Program-made: the position numbers and the translations under genes
Shown: positions 26,331-35,265 of the stretch, piece after piece
Layout of the letters: every line of letters begins with the position of its first letter
Position numbering within the stretch: the stretch's first letter is position 1
NCBI GenBank assembly: GCA_028287785.1
Contig: JAQBOZ010000015.1
Coordinates: forward strand, 1 to 64,000
Source of the DNA: Chlorobiota bacterium
GTDB lineage: Bacteria > Bacteroidota > Ignavibacteria > OLB7
Reading direction: 5' to 3'
Length of the DNA: 64,000 nt
The notes under the pieces: model-generated
Seen by the model: only the letters and a program-made list of their open reading frames with translations
Database searches by the model: none
What the model was told of the DNA's origin: nothing

Positions 26331-28409
26331 ATGAGAGATATGGCAAGGTCCCTACGAACCCTGGCATCGATACAACTACTCTTTCTTGCTTGCGCCACTC
26401 TCTCCGCCCAGGATACTACCGCCACGCCGGATCTTCTGACCCAGCAGCGTCTGCGGCCGCGCGTTGGGGCGTTCGGTAATTTCGGCTTCGACTTCAGCAG
26501 CGCGAACTTCGGCGGCTCGCCCCTCGCGCCGAACTGCATGGCGATGGATACGGCGAGCTTCACCGGCGGAACCGGAACCGGGTTCGGCGTGGGGCTTATC
26601 TTCGAGTATCCCTTCAATGCCATGCTCCGGTTGAATGTGCGGGCCGGCTACTACCGCATGGGAACGCTCCAGACATCGGACGCGCAGATCGGGCCGGTGG
26701 TGCTGAAGGATGGCAGCTCGGCGGCGGGCGTCTCCGAATACAGCTTCAAATCGACGCTCGGGCTTGTTGCCGGCGAGATCACCATCGGCTGGCGGCCGGT
26801 GGCGAAGATTCCCCTGACGCTGAAGCTGGGGCCGGAGTTCGGCACCTTCATTCAGGAGGATTTCACGCAGCAGGAGCAGTTGGCATCCCCATCATCCGCC
26901 ACGTTTATCGGGCCGGGGGGGGAGAACACGCGGGTACGCAACGCGACCACCGGAACGCTCGGGAACGTCGGCCTGCGGATCGCGGGGGTGATCGGCGCCG
27001 ATTACGAGCTTCCGTTGAACAGGGCCGAGACATGGCTGCTGGCGCCGGAGGTCGGTTTTTCCTATGGCGTCACCAAAATCGCCAGCGATCTGGACTGGCA
27101 CGAGCATCAGATCCGGGGCGGCGCGGCCGTCAAATATTCGTTCGCGGTGGCTCCTCCTCCCCCGCCGCCCCCTCCTCCTCCTCCCCCACCACCGCCGCCG
27201 CCGCCGCCACCTGATCCGGTGCTGGCCGCAGCGCTCAGCGTCTCCGGTGTCGGCGCGGACAATGTGGAACGTCCCGTGGTCAAGATCAAGGTGGAGGAGT
27301 TTATCAACACGCAGACCCGGTCGCTGTTGAACTATATCTTCTTCGATGATAACTCCCCGGCCATTCCGAACAGGTATGTCACCTATGGAGGAAGTGCGGG
27401 ATCGGAGTTCAGCTTCGACAGGCTCCACGATCTCGGGGCGCTCGATGTCTACCATCAGCTTCTCAACATCGTCGGCAGGCGGATGCAGGATCAGCCGAAG
27501 GTGACGATCGCCCTGACCGGCACCAACTCCAACAGGGGTGCCGAGGCGGGGAACACCGCTCTCTCCCGCGCGCGCGCCGAGGCGGTCAGGAACTATCTGG
27601 TGACCTCGTGGGGGATCGATCCGAAGCGGATATCCGTAAGCGCCAGAAATCTGCCGGACAATCCATCCAATGCCGATGATTCCGACGGCTTGCAGGAGAA
27701 TCGTCGCGTCGAGATTGTTGCCAGCTCGCCGGCGTTCCTGGAGCCCGTGACCACAACCGATACGCTCCGCACGGTCGATCCGCCGACGTTCCGTCTGAAG
27801 CCTGCCTATACGGCGGAGGCGGGAGTGCAGAGCTGGCATGCCTCGATTTCCCAGGGGGGAAAAGTGCTGAAGGAATTTGACGGCACCGGCGATCCTCCGC
27901 AGAACGTGGACTGGAAGGTGACGGAGTCCCCGACGGAGATCCCGCTGGAACGCGCGCCGCTTGTCACCACGTTTACGGTGACCGACAGGCGCGGAAAGAG
28001 CACGGAGGCGCATTCGGAAGTGCAGGTGGATCAGGTGACCATCCAGCAGAAGCGCGAGGAGAAGGTGGGGGATGTGGCGTTCGAGAACTTCAACCTGATC
28101 ACGTTCGGCTTCGACAAGTCCACCCTCTCCGGTGGAAACCAGAAGATCGCGGATGAGATCAAGAAGCGGATCAAGCCAACGTCGGAGGTGGAGATCATCG
28201 GCTATACCGACCGTCTCGGCGAGGAACAGCATAACCTGGAGCTTTCGCAGGCCAGGGCGCTGAACACCGCGCGCGTGCTGGGCGTGGCCGCCGCAAGCGC
28301 GAAGGGAGCGGGCGAAACGACAACCCTGTACGATAACGATCTGCCGGAAGGTCGCTTCTATACCCGCACGGTGAATATCACGATCAAGACCCCGATCAAC
28401 AACGAATAG
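26331..28409 (+). CDS. Barrel-polyPro-double OmpA outer-membrane protein
   Basis: 692 residues from the ATG at 26331 (a second ATG at 26340 is equally possible; the signal peptide runs to LSAQ). The N-terminal ~260 residues look like an outer-membrane barrel ('PRVGAFGNFGFDF', 'MLRLNVRAGYYRMG', 'LAPEVGFSYGVTKI'). Exactly 20 consecutive prolines (27153-27212) form a stiff linker. Two OmpA C-like segments follow: 'YIFFDDNSPAIPNRY' to 'LQENRRVEIVA', and 'ITFGFDKSTLSGGNQKI' to 'YTRTVNITIK' with 'GYTDRLGEEQHNLELSQARA'. An intervening ~120-residue beta domain separates them. The protein probably ties the outer membrane to peptidoglycan. Neighbour of the giant surface protein. Confidence 0.82.
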   Translation: MRDMARSLRTLASIQLLFLACATLSAQDTTATPDLLTQQRLRPRVGAFGNFGFDFSSANFGGSPLAPNCMAMDTASFTGGTGTGFGVGLIFEYPFNAMLRLNVRAGYYRMGTLQTSDAQIGPVVLKDGSSAAGVSEYSFKSTLGLVAGEITIGWRPVAKIPLTLKLGPEFGTFIQEDFTQQEQLASPSSATFIGPGGENTRVRNATTGTLGNVGLRIAGVIGADYELPLNRAETWLLAPEVGFSYGVTKIASDLDWHEHQIRGGAAVKYSFAVAPPPPPPPPPPPPPPPPPPPPDPVLAAALSVSGVGADNVERPVVKIKVEEFINTQTRSLLNYIFFDDNSPAIPNRYVTYGGSAGSEFSFDRLHDLGALDVYHQLLNIVGRRMQDQPKVTIALTGTNSNRGAEAGNTALSRARAEAVRNYLVTSWGIDPKRISVSARNLPDNPSNADDSDGLQENRRVEIVASSPAFLEPVTTTDTLRTVDPPTFRLKPAYTAEAGVQSWHASISQGGKVLKEFDGTGDPPQNVDWKVTESPTEIPLERAPLVTTFTVTDRRGKSTEAHSEVQVDQVTIQQKREEKVGDVAFENFNLITFGFDKSTLSGGNQKIADEIKKRIKPTSEVEIIGYTDRLGEEQHNLELSQARALNTARVLGVAAASAKGAGETTTLYDNDLPEGRFYTRTVNITIKTPINNE

Positions 28410-28452
28410 TCCTGATCGACACATAGTACAGATCTGGAATGCCTGATACGTG

Positions 28453-28486
28453 AACGGGCGATCATCTCGCGGGATGATCGCCCGTT
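28453..28486. terminator. Bidirectional terminator hairpin
   Basis: A perfect 14-bp stem, AACGGGCGATCATC with GATGATCGCCCGTT, closes a 6-nt loop. It lies between the convergent OmpA gene (ends 28409) and barrel gene (ends 28533). Confidence 0.7.
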
Positions 28487-28532
28487 GCGTTGTTCAGCGC
28501 CGGCATCAACCGGGCGGCCATTGTCCGACACG

Positions 28533-29414
28533 CTATCGCGATCGCATCTCTCCGTCGACCGGGTGGAGCGGATCATCCCCCTGGCTTTCGCCATGCGGGA
28601 CGATCGGCAGCATCAGGTCCAGCCCCACCTGCACGGTGTGGGATTTCCATGCGCTCCCTCGCGCGCCGTTGGTAAGCCCCAGATCGAAGTAGACGCCGGG
28701 GCGGATCACATACCGGTTGAACGGCGCGAACTCCATATAGGCGCCCCCCTTCAGGCCCACACGGAGCCTCCTGAGCCCGTCCGGAGCGCCGCTGGCGACC
28801 TTGATCCGGTTGCCGGTCACGATGCCGGGAGCAGCGGCCGGGAGGAACTGAACGTCGGGATCGGTCTCCAGCATGTAGATCGATTCCTCCACCGAGCTGT
28901 GCGTCACATATGCCAGCGATGGGCCGAGCGTAATGCCGAAATCGACGCGCCCCCGTTTGCCGATATGGAGAATCGGCTGCGCGATCAGAAGATCCAGCTT
29001 CACCAGATCGTGGCTGAGCGTTGCCTGGCGTCCGGTATGGACCGTGATGGTATCGCTTCCGTGCGATATCGCGGGAAGGTCCGGCCCGGATGCCGTGAAC
29101 GTCCCCGGAAGCCGGTTGTAGGAGATCGTTGCCAGGACCGTTGTGCGCGTGGAATAGCCGGCGATGTATTTCCCGCTCAACCCCGCGTAAAAACTGGTGC
29201 CGATTGCCGGATCGAACGTGGCTCTCTGAAGATCGGGGGTCTGCGCGGAGAAAAAATCATCCTGATACGCGCTCAGATAGCCGAACGTTCCCCCCAGAAA
29301 CAGACGGGGAGGGCTCATAAGCGGCTGCGATTGTGCCGTGAACAGCATCGCGCGGAACAGCACCGCCGCTATCACTGCCTGGCGAATTATCGGAAGCATA
29401 TCGTTGCACTTCAT
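28533..29414 (-). CDS. Outer-membrane beta-barrel protein
   Basis: 293 residues. Signal peptide 'MLPIIRQAVIAAVLFRAMLF' (from residue 6) with cleavage near TAQSQ. The rest is strand-rich: 'RLFLGGTFGYLSAYQDDFF', 'GTSFYAGLSGKYIAG', 'RVDFGITLGPSLAYVTH', 'RLRVGLKGGAYMEFAPFN', 'VIRPGVYFDLGLTNG', 'HTVQVGLDLMLPIVP'. It resembles the small 8-12-stranded barrels annotated as 'outer membrane protein beta-barrel' in Bacteroidota (PorT-type fold). No substrate or partner can be named. The tail after the last strand ('HGESQGDDPLHPVDGEM') is atypical for a BAM signal. Confidence 0.65.
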   Translation of the reverse strand: MKCNDMLPIIRQAVIAAVLFRAMLFTAQSQPLMSPPRLFLGGTFGYLSAYQDDFFSAQTPDLQRATFDPAIGTSFYAGLSGKYIAGYSTRTTVLATISYNRLPGTFTASGPDLPAISHGSDTITVHTGRQATLSHDLVKLDLLIAQPILHIGKRGRVDFGITLGPSLAYVTHSSVEESIYMLETDPDVQFLPAAAPGIVTGNRIKVASGAPDGLRRLRVGLKGGAYMEFAPFNRYVIRPGVYFDLGLTNGARGSAWKSHTVQVGLDLMLPIVPHGESQGDDPLHPVDGEMRSR

Positions 29415-29679
29415 ATGGTGCGGGAATCGTCGCGCGCGCGGGCATCCACTGCCTGACGCTCAACGAGGAGACGCGTGATCCGTCCGCGTCATGCCCGAAA
29501 CAGGTCGCGTGGTGCGAAGATACAATCGGCAGTTGCCCGAAGCCCATGCACTTTCCAATCCCCATCGACCGGAGGGGAGCGCATGGATGTTCTGATATGA
29601 TAGCCGTGAGGATATGGAGACGGGGGCTGGCTGAACTGATCCGCGAGCATTGCCGGGGACCAGTTCAACAGGAAGCGGT

Positions 29680-30684
29680 TCAGCGGAGTGCCAGCGCCAT
29701 CTCGATGATATCGCGCGGGATGTCGTCGTGGTTGGCGGAGGGATCGAGCGCCTCCGCGAGGGGGAGCCGGTTTGGCGCGTTGCCGATATTGAACGCGCCG
29801 AAGAACGCGCTTCCCTCGTCGTTGAGCATCGATTTCACCATCTGGAAGCCGAGCCAGTTGGCTCTGAGGATATCGTTGATCGCCGCCTGCCCGCCTCGCT
29901 GGAAATATCCCATGTCCACCGTCCTGATCTCGTGCCGGCTGTTCCGGCGCTCCAGCGCGTGATCCAGGATGGCGCGGATCTCCTCCAGCGATTTCGGATA
30001 GGCCTCGCTGACGATGATCCTGGTATCCCGTTCACGGGCCTCGATCATATCGGCCAGCGACTCGTAATTCACCTTTTCGTTCGGACGGATCACATACTCC
30101 GCTCCGCTGGCGGCGCCGGCGTAGAACGGCAGATACGCGGAGCTGCGCCCCATCGATCCGATGATATAGACCCGACGGTGGGCCGATGCCGTATCACGAA
30201 TCCAGTCCATCATCTCCAGGCTGCGCCGTATCGCCGAGTAGAAGCCGAGCGCGGTTCCGTACACATTGGCAACATCGTTATCGATGGAGGCGGCGGTGAA
30301 GAGCACGGGCGCGGCATGTCCCTCGGCGCGGAGCCGCTGGTCCAGATCGCACGATGCGTGGAGGCTGCCATTGCCGCCGCAGACGAAGAGGGCATCGAAT
30401 CCCTCGGCGATAAAGTTGCGGAGTATCTGCTGCCGCAGATTCATATCGGTCCGCAGCTCCGGGACCCTGACGGTTCCCAGAATCGTTCCTCCCACGCTGC
30501 TGATGCCGGCGGTATCCACGGGGTTGATCGGCCGGTAACTCTGCTCCATCAATCCCCGCCATCCGTCCAGAATTCCCCAGACCTCGATTCCCGGCCTCAG
30601 GTTCAGCGCCGAGCGCGTCACCGAGCGGATAAATGCGTTCATGCCGGGGCAATCGCCCCCACCAGTCAGAATGCCGATTTTCAT
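29680..30684 (-). CDS. Divergent 6-phosphofructokinase family protein
   Basis: 334 residues, the usual PfkA length. Family landmarks are clear: 'ILTGGGDCPGMNAFIRSV' (5-22), 'GWRGLME', 'GGTILGTVR', 'DALFVCGGNGSLH', 'ASIDNDV', 'SMGRSSAYLPFYAG' and 'MGYFQRGG'. Several key positions deviate from E. coli PfkA: GGDGS reads GGNGS (Asn105 at the Mg-ATP Asp), TIDND reads SIDND (catalytic Asp135 kept) and EVMGR reads IGSMGR. PPi-dependent enzymes have GGDDT here, so this fits neither textbook class. It may phosphorylate fructose 6-phosphate with altered donor use, or another sugar. It is a single gene, preceded by mscL on the same strand. Confidence 0.85.
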   Translation of the reverse strand: MKIGILTGGGDCPGMNAFIRSVTRSALNLRPGIEVWGILDGWRGLMEQSYRPINPVDTAGISSVGGTILGTVRVPELRTDMNLRQQILRNFIAEGFDALFVCGGNGSLHASCDLDQRLRAEGHAAPVLFTAASIDNDVANVYGTALGFYSAIRRSLEMMDWIRDTASAHRRVYIIGSMGRSSAYLPFYAGAASGAEYVIRPNEKVNYESLADMIEARERDTRIIVSEAYPKSLEEIRAILDHALERRNSRHEIRTVDMGYFQRGGQAAINDILRANWLGFQMVKSMLNDEGSAFFGAFNIGNAPNRLPLAEALDPSANHDDIPRDIIEMALALR

Positions 30685-30825
30685 GTCGCGAATATAGCGC
30701 GCCGGGTTTCACGTCCGCGTTATTTCTTCGCGATCCGATGTAAATCGCGTCACGGTGAAACCGGCGTCGGCCGATTCCCGGTCCGGCGCCGTACATCGGA
30801 TGCTCTCGGATCGTTCACCAGCCTG

Positions 30826-31239
30826 CTATGCCACCACGGCCGTGCAGGCCCTGCATCGCATGGCGGCGGCCGGGATCACCTCCAGGCATTGCGGGCAGAC
30901 CTTCGTGAGGGGCGCCGGTGGAGCGGGAGGGGATTTGAGAAACGCCTTGGTGATCAGGAACACCACCAGCGCGATGAAGACGAAATCGACGATGGTGCCG
31001 AGGAGATGCCCATAGCTGATGGCGCTCTCCGTGGCCTTCCCCTGAGCATCCACCACGGTTCTCAGCACGATCTTCGCCTCCTTCCAGTCGCCCGACGGGA
31101 GGATCAGGCCGATGATCGGCATCAGCAGATCGTCGACCACGGCGGAAACCACTTTCCCGGTCGCCGCGCCGATGATGACGCCGACGGCGAGCGCCAGGGC
31201 GTTGGACCTGGTGAGAAACACCTTGAAATCCTTCAACAT
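30826..31239 (-). CDS. mscL: Large-conductance mechanosensitive channel
   Basis: 137 residues, starting at the ATG at 31239 with AGGAG upstream; the longer open frame adds unrelated residues. 'MLKDFKVFLTRSNALALAVG' and 'VIIGAATGKVVSAVVDDLLM' are the cytoplasmic N-helix and TM1 of MscL, and 'LLGTIVDFVFIALVVFLITK' is TM2. The channel opens on membrane tension to release solutes on osmotic downshock. After TM2 comes a short Pro-rich link and a CPQC...CRAC pair, a small zinc-ribbon-like end also found in many MscL sequences. Confidence 0.95.
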   Translation of the reverse strand: MLKDFKVFLTRSNALALAVGVIIGAATGKVVSAVVDDLLMPIIGLILPSGDWKEAKIVLRTVVDAQGKATESAISYGHLLGTIVDFVFIALVVFLITKAFLKSPPAPPAPLTKVCPQCLEVIPAAAMRCRACTAVVA

Positions 31240-31584
31240 GATATGCTCCTGTGAAGTGATGTGCCGGGGAAACCGCTGTTCCGCCCCGGAGAGGATTGAT
31301 GAGGGAAGGCTGCTCCCGGCATCCGCCGGGCTCATGTGGGGGTTAATAATACAATGGAAAACGACGACGGGGGCGCGGAGAAATATTTTTCAGGCATCCT
31401 TCAACGGCCATTGCTACGTTCTCTTGAGGCACGAACCGACTGTCGGATCGGAGTGAGGAACATCGCGCCGCGTGTGTGATGCGCTTCTGCAAAGCGGATG
31501 CTCGTCATAGACCATCCTCTGGGCATATTGCAACCGATGGCGGACGCCCCCATCGTATCGTTGAATCCAGCCGACCGACGCATC
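31240..31584. other. Divergent intergenic region mscL/hrpB
   Basis: 345 bp. It holds an AT-richer block around 31345-31395 (AATAATACAATGG, AAATATTTTTCAG) that may carry promoters for one or both genes. No motif is firm enough to name. Confidence 0.4.
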
Positions 31585-34095
31585 ATGCACGATCTTCCGA
31601 TCGAACACATTCTTCCCCGCCTGCGGGCAACCCTCGCCGCCGGCAACGGCGCCGTGCTTCAGGCCCCTCCGGGGGCGGGAAAAACCACGCGCGTTCCGCC
31701 TGCCCTTCTCGATGAGCCGTGGCTGCGCGGGGGGAAGATCATCATGCTGGAGCCCAGGCGCCTTGCGGCCCGCGCCGCCGCACGGTATATGGCAACGATG
31801 CTCGGCGAACGCGTGGGCGGTCGCGTCGGATATCGGATGCGGATGGATACGGCGGTTGGCCCCGCCACGCGAATCGAGGTGGTGACCGAGGGGGTGCTCA
31901 CGCGGATGCTCCAGTCCGATCCGGCGCTGGAGGGAACGGGCTGCGTGATCTTCGATGAGTTTCACGAGCGATCGCTCCAGGCCGATCTCGGCCTGGCCCT
32001 GACCCTCCAATGCCGCTCCCTTCTCCGCGACGACCTCCGCATCCTTGTCATGTCCGCCACGCTCGATGGCGCTTCGGTGGCGGGGCTGCTCGGCAACGCG
32101 CCGGTGCTCACAAGCGAGGGACGGAGCTATCCGGTGGAGACGCGCTATCAGGAACGCCGCCCGGATGAGCGACCCGACAGGCTTGTGGGGGCGACGGTGA
32201 GGGAATCGCTGGCCTCCGATACGGGGGATATTCTTGTCTTCCTGCCGGGTGCCGGTGAGATCAGACGAATCGGGGCGCTGCTCGAGGGGATGGACCTGGG
32301 GCCGGGCGTCACGGTTGCCCCGCTGCATGGCAATCTGCCGCAGGAAGCGCAGGATCGCGCAATCGAGCCAGGCCCGGCGGGTCGGCGGAAAGTTGTTCTC
32401 TCCACGTCGATCGCGGAAACCAGCCTGACGATCGAGGGGATACGGGTGGTGATCGATTGCGGGCTGATGCGGGTGCCGCGATTCTCTCCCCGGAGCGGCA
32501 TGACGCGGCTGGAAACCGTCCGCGTTTCCCGCGCCTCGGCCGATCAGCGGCGCGGGCGGGCGGGGCGTCTTGGTCCGGGCATCTGTTATCGGCTCTGGAC
32601 GGCGGGGGACCACGAGGGCCTTCTCCCGTTCGGCAGGCCGGAGATCATGGAGGCCGATCTTGCACCGCTGGCGCTGGACCTTGCCGAGTGGGGCGTCGCC
32701 GATCCTGCGGAGCTTGCGTGGATCGATAGTCCTCCCGCCGCCGCGTTCGCGCAGGCGCGGGAGCTGCTGGCGGAGCTGGGAGCGGTCGGTCGCGATGGGG
32801 CCGTCACGCCGCACGGGAGGATGATGGCGCGGCTGGCATTTCATCCTCGTCTGGCGCATATGGTTATCAAGGGGATGGGCCTTGGCCTTGGCGGGATCGC
32901 CTGCCGCATCGCCGCGCTCCTCAACGAACGGGACATCCTCCGCGCGCCATCCGGCGCCGCCGATCCCGACCTCCGGCTCCGGCTGGAGGCGCTGCGCGAT
33001 ATCGAGCGGCGGAATCCATCGGGCATCGCTCACGGCCATCAGATCGATCCCGGCATCGCCCGCAGGGTGCTGGCTGATGCCCGGCACTGGATGCGGGCGC
33101 TCTCCATCCGCGATGAGGAGGGGGATATCGAATCGGCCGGCCTTCTCCTCGGGTTCGCCTATCCCGATCGAATCGGCATGGCCCGCGCCGGAAACCCCGG
33201 CCGCTTTCTTCTTCGGAACGGAAGCAGCGCCTTGCTCCGCGATTCCGGAGCCCTCTCGGGGGCGGAGTATCTGGTGGTCGCTGATCTGGATGGCGACCGG
33301 CGGGAGAGCAGGATATTTCTGGCCGCGCCGATCGCGGAACCGGATATCGAGGAGCAGTTCGGGGATGATATCGAGACGGTGGATCTGATCGCCTGGGAGA
33401 GAGGTTCCGGCGGCGTCAGGGCGCGGCGGGAGCGGCGTCTGGGGGCGCTGCTGCTGGATGATGCGCCGCTGCGCGATCCCGATCCGGAGATGGTTGCCGG
33501 GGCATTGATCGATGCGATCGCATCCGAGGGGCTTTCCCTTCTCCCCTGGAACACGGCGGCGACGCGGGCGCGCGAACGATTGATCTTCCTCCATCGCCGC
33601 GATCCCTCCTGGCCCGATCTCTCCGACGAGGCTCTGCTGGCGACGCTGAGGGAGTGGCTGCGGCCGCATCTCCACGGCATCCGCCGGCGCGCGGAGCTGG
33701 AGGCGCTGGACCTCGCGGAGATCATCATGGCGATGCTCCCGTGGGATCGCCGCGCCGCGCTCGATGAGCTGGCCCCAACGCATATCACCGTGCCGAGCGG
33801 CTCCCGCATCCCGATCGATTACGCCGACCCCGACGCCCCGGCGCTCGCCGTCCGTCTGCAGGAGGTGTTCGGGATGACCGAGACGCCACGGATTGCCCGC
33901 GATGCCGTTCCGATCACCATGCATCTCCTCTCCCCCGCTCACCGCCCCGTGCAGGTCACGCGCGATCTGGCGAGCTTCTGGAGAAGCACCTATTTCGATG
34001 TGAAGAAGGATCTGAAGGGTCGCTATCCCAAGCACTCCTGGCCCGACAATCCCCTGGTCGCGGTTCCGACCAATCGGGCCAGGCCCAGGAGATAA
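31585..34095 (+). CDS. hrpB: ATP-dependent helicase HrpB
   Basis: 836 residues from the ATG at 31585, chosen because 'HDLPIEHILPRLRATLAAG' aligns with the usual HrpB beginning; in-frame starts at 31498 and 31537 exist. DEAH/DExH superfamily 2 motifs: Walker A 'APPGAGKTTRVP', Ia 'EPRRLAARAAARYMA', Walker B 'IFDEFHERS', III 'VMSATLDG', motif IV region 'DILVFLPGAGEIRR', V 'STSIAETSLTIEGI' and VI 'QRRGRAGR'. The C-terminal half is the HrpB-specific domain, ending near 'GRYPKHSWPDNP', a signature of the family. RNA helicase of unclear physiological substrate. Confidence 0.95.
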   Translation: MHDLPIEHILPRLRATLAAGNGAVLQAPPGAGKTTRVPPALLDEPWLRGGKIIMLEPRRLAARAAARYMATMLGERVGGRVGYRMRMDTAVGPATRIEVVTEGVLTRMLQSDPALEGTGCVIFDEFHERSLQADLGLALTLQCRSLLRDDLRILVMSATLDGASVAGLLGNAPVLTSEGRSYPVETRYQERRPDERPDRLVGATVRESLASDTGDILVFLPGAGEIRRIGALLEGMDLGPGVTVAPLHGNLPQEAQDRAIEPGPAGRRKVVLSTSIAETSLTIEGIRVVIDCGLMRVPRFSPRSGMTRLETVRVSRASADQRRGRAGRLGPGICYRLWTAGDHEGLLPFGRPEIMEADLAPLALDLAEWGVADPAELAWIDSPPAAAFAQARELLAELGAVGRDGAVTPHGRMMARLAFHPRLAHMVIKGMGLGLGGIACRIAALLNERDILRAPSGAADPDLRLRLEALRDIERRNPSGIAHGHQIDPGIARRVLADARHWMRALSIRDEEGDIESAGLLLGFAYPDRIGMARAGNPGRFLLRNGSSALLRDSGALSGAEYLVVADLDGDRRESRIFLAAPIAEPDIEEQFGDDIETVDLIAWERGSGGVRARRERRLGALLLDDAPLRDPDPEMVAGALIDAIASEGLSLLPWNTAATRARERLIFLHRRDPSWPDLSDEALLATLREWLRPHLHGIRRRAELEALDLAEIIMAMLPWDRRAALDELAPTHITVPSGSRIPIDYADPDAPALAVRLQEVFGMTETPRIARDAVPITMHLLSPAHRPVQVTRDLASFWRSTYFDVKKDLKGRYPKHSWPDNPLVAVPTNRARPRR

Positions 34096-34130
34096 CGGGC
34101 CGCCGGACTCCTTCGGATCATCGGCCCGTT
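34094..34130. terminator. Hairpin between convergent hrpB and barrel gene
   Basis: A 9-bp stem, AACGGGCCG with CGGCCCGTT, begins inside the hrpB stop codon and lies 26 bp from the end of the minus-strand barrel gene. The loop can pair internally (CCGGA/TTCGG). Confidence 0.5.
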
Positions 34131-34156
34131 CAACAATCCGAAGCCCGCGGGCGTTC

Positions 34157-35137
34157 TCAGAAGAGAAGCATCCCGCCGGCCATCACCCGATAATCCTCGC
34201 CAAGCTGCCGTCCGTTCAGGCTGTGCGCCACCGGGTATTGAAATGCCGCCTCGAACGAGAGCGATGGAGAAAGATAGACCTGCGCGTTCGGGCCAAGGTA
34301 GACCACGCCCCCGCCGGAGTTCTCCACGATCACCCCTTCCTCCTTTTCCCTTCCGCGATGTTCTCCGGCCGCGGTGATGCCCAGAAAGAACATCCGCGTA
34401 TCGATGATCTCCGGGTAGACCCGGTAGCGGAGCGTGGCGTCGTAGTTCAGGCCGGGGCCGAACCGGTGGCCGTTGGCCCCGCCGGTCGGCACGCCGGCCA
34501 GCAGGTTGACCGCCGCCGAGAAGCGGTCGGCGGCGCCGAAATAGTTGGCGCCGAAGAGGAGATCCGTCGAGCCGGTGCCAAGCTGGATATGAGCGTCCAG
34601 AAGCTCGCCGCGGCTGTCGGTGCCGGTGGTTCGTCCGGTCGGCAGCTTGAGCCCGCCCACCAGCGAGACGATCGTGGTGGTGGTGAACTCGTGCTCGTCG
34701 ATGGCCCGGTAGCGGCCGATGAGCGAGATATCACCCAGGCCGAACTGATCCCCCGTCACGCTGGCTCCCTGCTCGTCGATCGCCTCGGAGTGCCTGCGCG
34801 CCACCGGAATCAGCGCCGAGAGGGTTGCCCCTGGCCCGACGCCGTAGAAGACCGAATACTGCTGGGTCAGATGCCACTCGGTTTCCTGCTCGTCGTTTGC
34901 CTCCCTGGTCCCACCTTCATACACGGTCCCGAGACGGAGATAGCGGATATCGAGCCGCGCGCCGGAGCCGCCCGCCTCAAGCGGGGAGATCCCCTGCGCC
35001 GCCAGACAGAAATCGCATTTGGATACCGGCGTGGCCGGCGGGCTCCCGAAGGAGATCTGCGCGCGCGACATGCTCTGAACGCCGATGAGGATTGGGATGA
35101 TGATCGATGCGAATCGTGCAATGCTATGGTTGTTCAT
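34157..35137 (-). CDS. Outer-membrane barrel with CDFC..QGISPLE motif
   Basis: 326 residues from the ATG at 35137, which begins the signal peptide (cleaved near SMSRA). The mature N-terminus carries 'CDFCLAAQGISPLEAGGSG', a CxxC followed by QGISPLE. This motif recurs in barrel proteins of Bacteroidota/Chlorobiota encoded near metal-resistance or copper genes. The rest is barrel-like ('ARLDIRYLRLGTVYEGG', 'TTIVSLVGGLKLPTGRTTG', 'NYDATLRYRVYPEI'), ending 'RVMAGGMLLF'. The next gene upstream encodes a small Cys-rich membrane protein, so a paired role in metal handling is inferred, not shown. Confidence 0.65.
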   Translation of the reverse strand: MNNHSIARFASIIIPILIGVQSMSRAQISFGSPPATPVSKCDFCLAAQGISPLEAGGSGARLDIRYLRLGTVYEGGTREANDEQETEWHLTQQYSVFYGVGPGATLSALIPVARRHSEAIDEQGASVTGDQFGLGDISLIGRYRAIDEHEFTTTTIVSLVGGLKLPTGRTTGTDSRGELLDAHIQLGTGSTDLLFGANYFGAADRFSAAVNLLAGVPTGGANGHRFGPGLNYDATLRYRVYPEIIDTRMFFLGITAAGEHRGREKEEGVIVENSGGGVVYLGPNAQVYLSPSLSFEAAFQYPVAHSLNGRQLGEDYRVMAGGMLLF

Positions 35138-35265
35138 GCTGCTGTTGTCGGATTGGAATTGAGATGATCGACGGGGGACGGCAGGGGGCGTCATGATGCG
35201 CCTGGAGGAACGTGCCGGGGCGGCGCATCCTCAGTGCATCATCGATCGTTGATGGTGTGAATCCT

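Noticed and set aside
27153-27212. Possible frameshift hot spot or simple repeat at the proline tract
   Set aside because: Codons are mixed and both flanking domains stay in one frame, so the tract is a genuine linker.
26892-28424. 510-codon open frame antisense to the OmpA protein gene
   Set aside because: Its composition (RRWWGRRRRG) reflects the polyproline codons on the real strand.
31414-34035. 873-codon open frame antisense to hrpB
   Set aside because: It mirrors the codons of a confidently identified helicase in GC-rich DNA; the Arg/His/Pro-rich translation has no domain.
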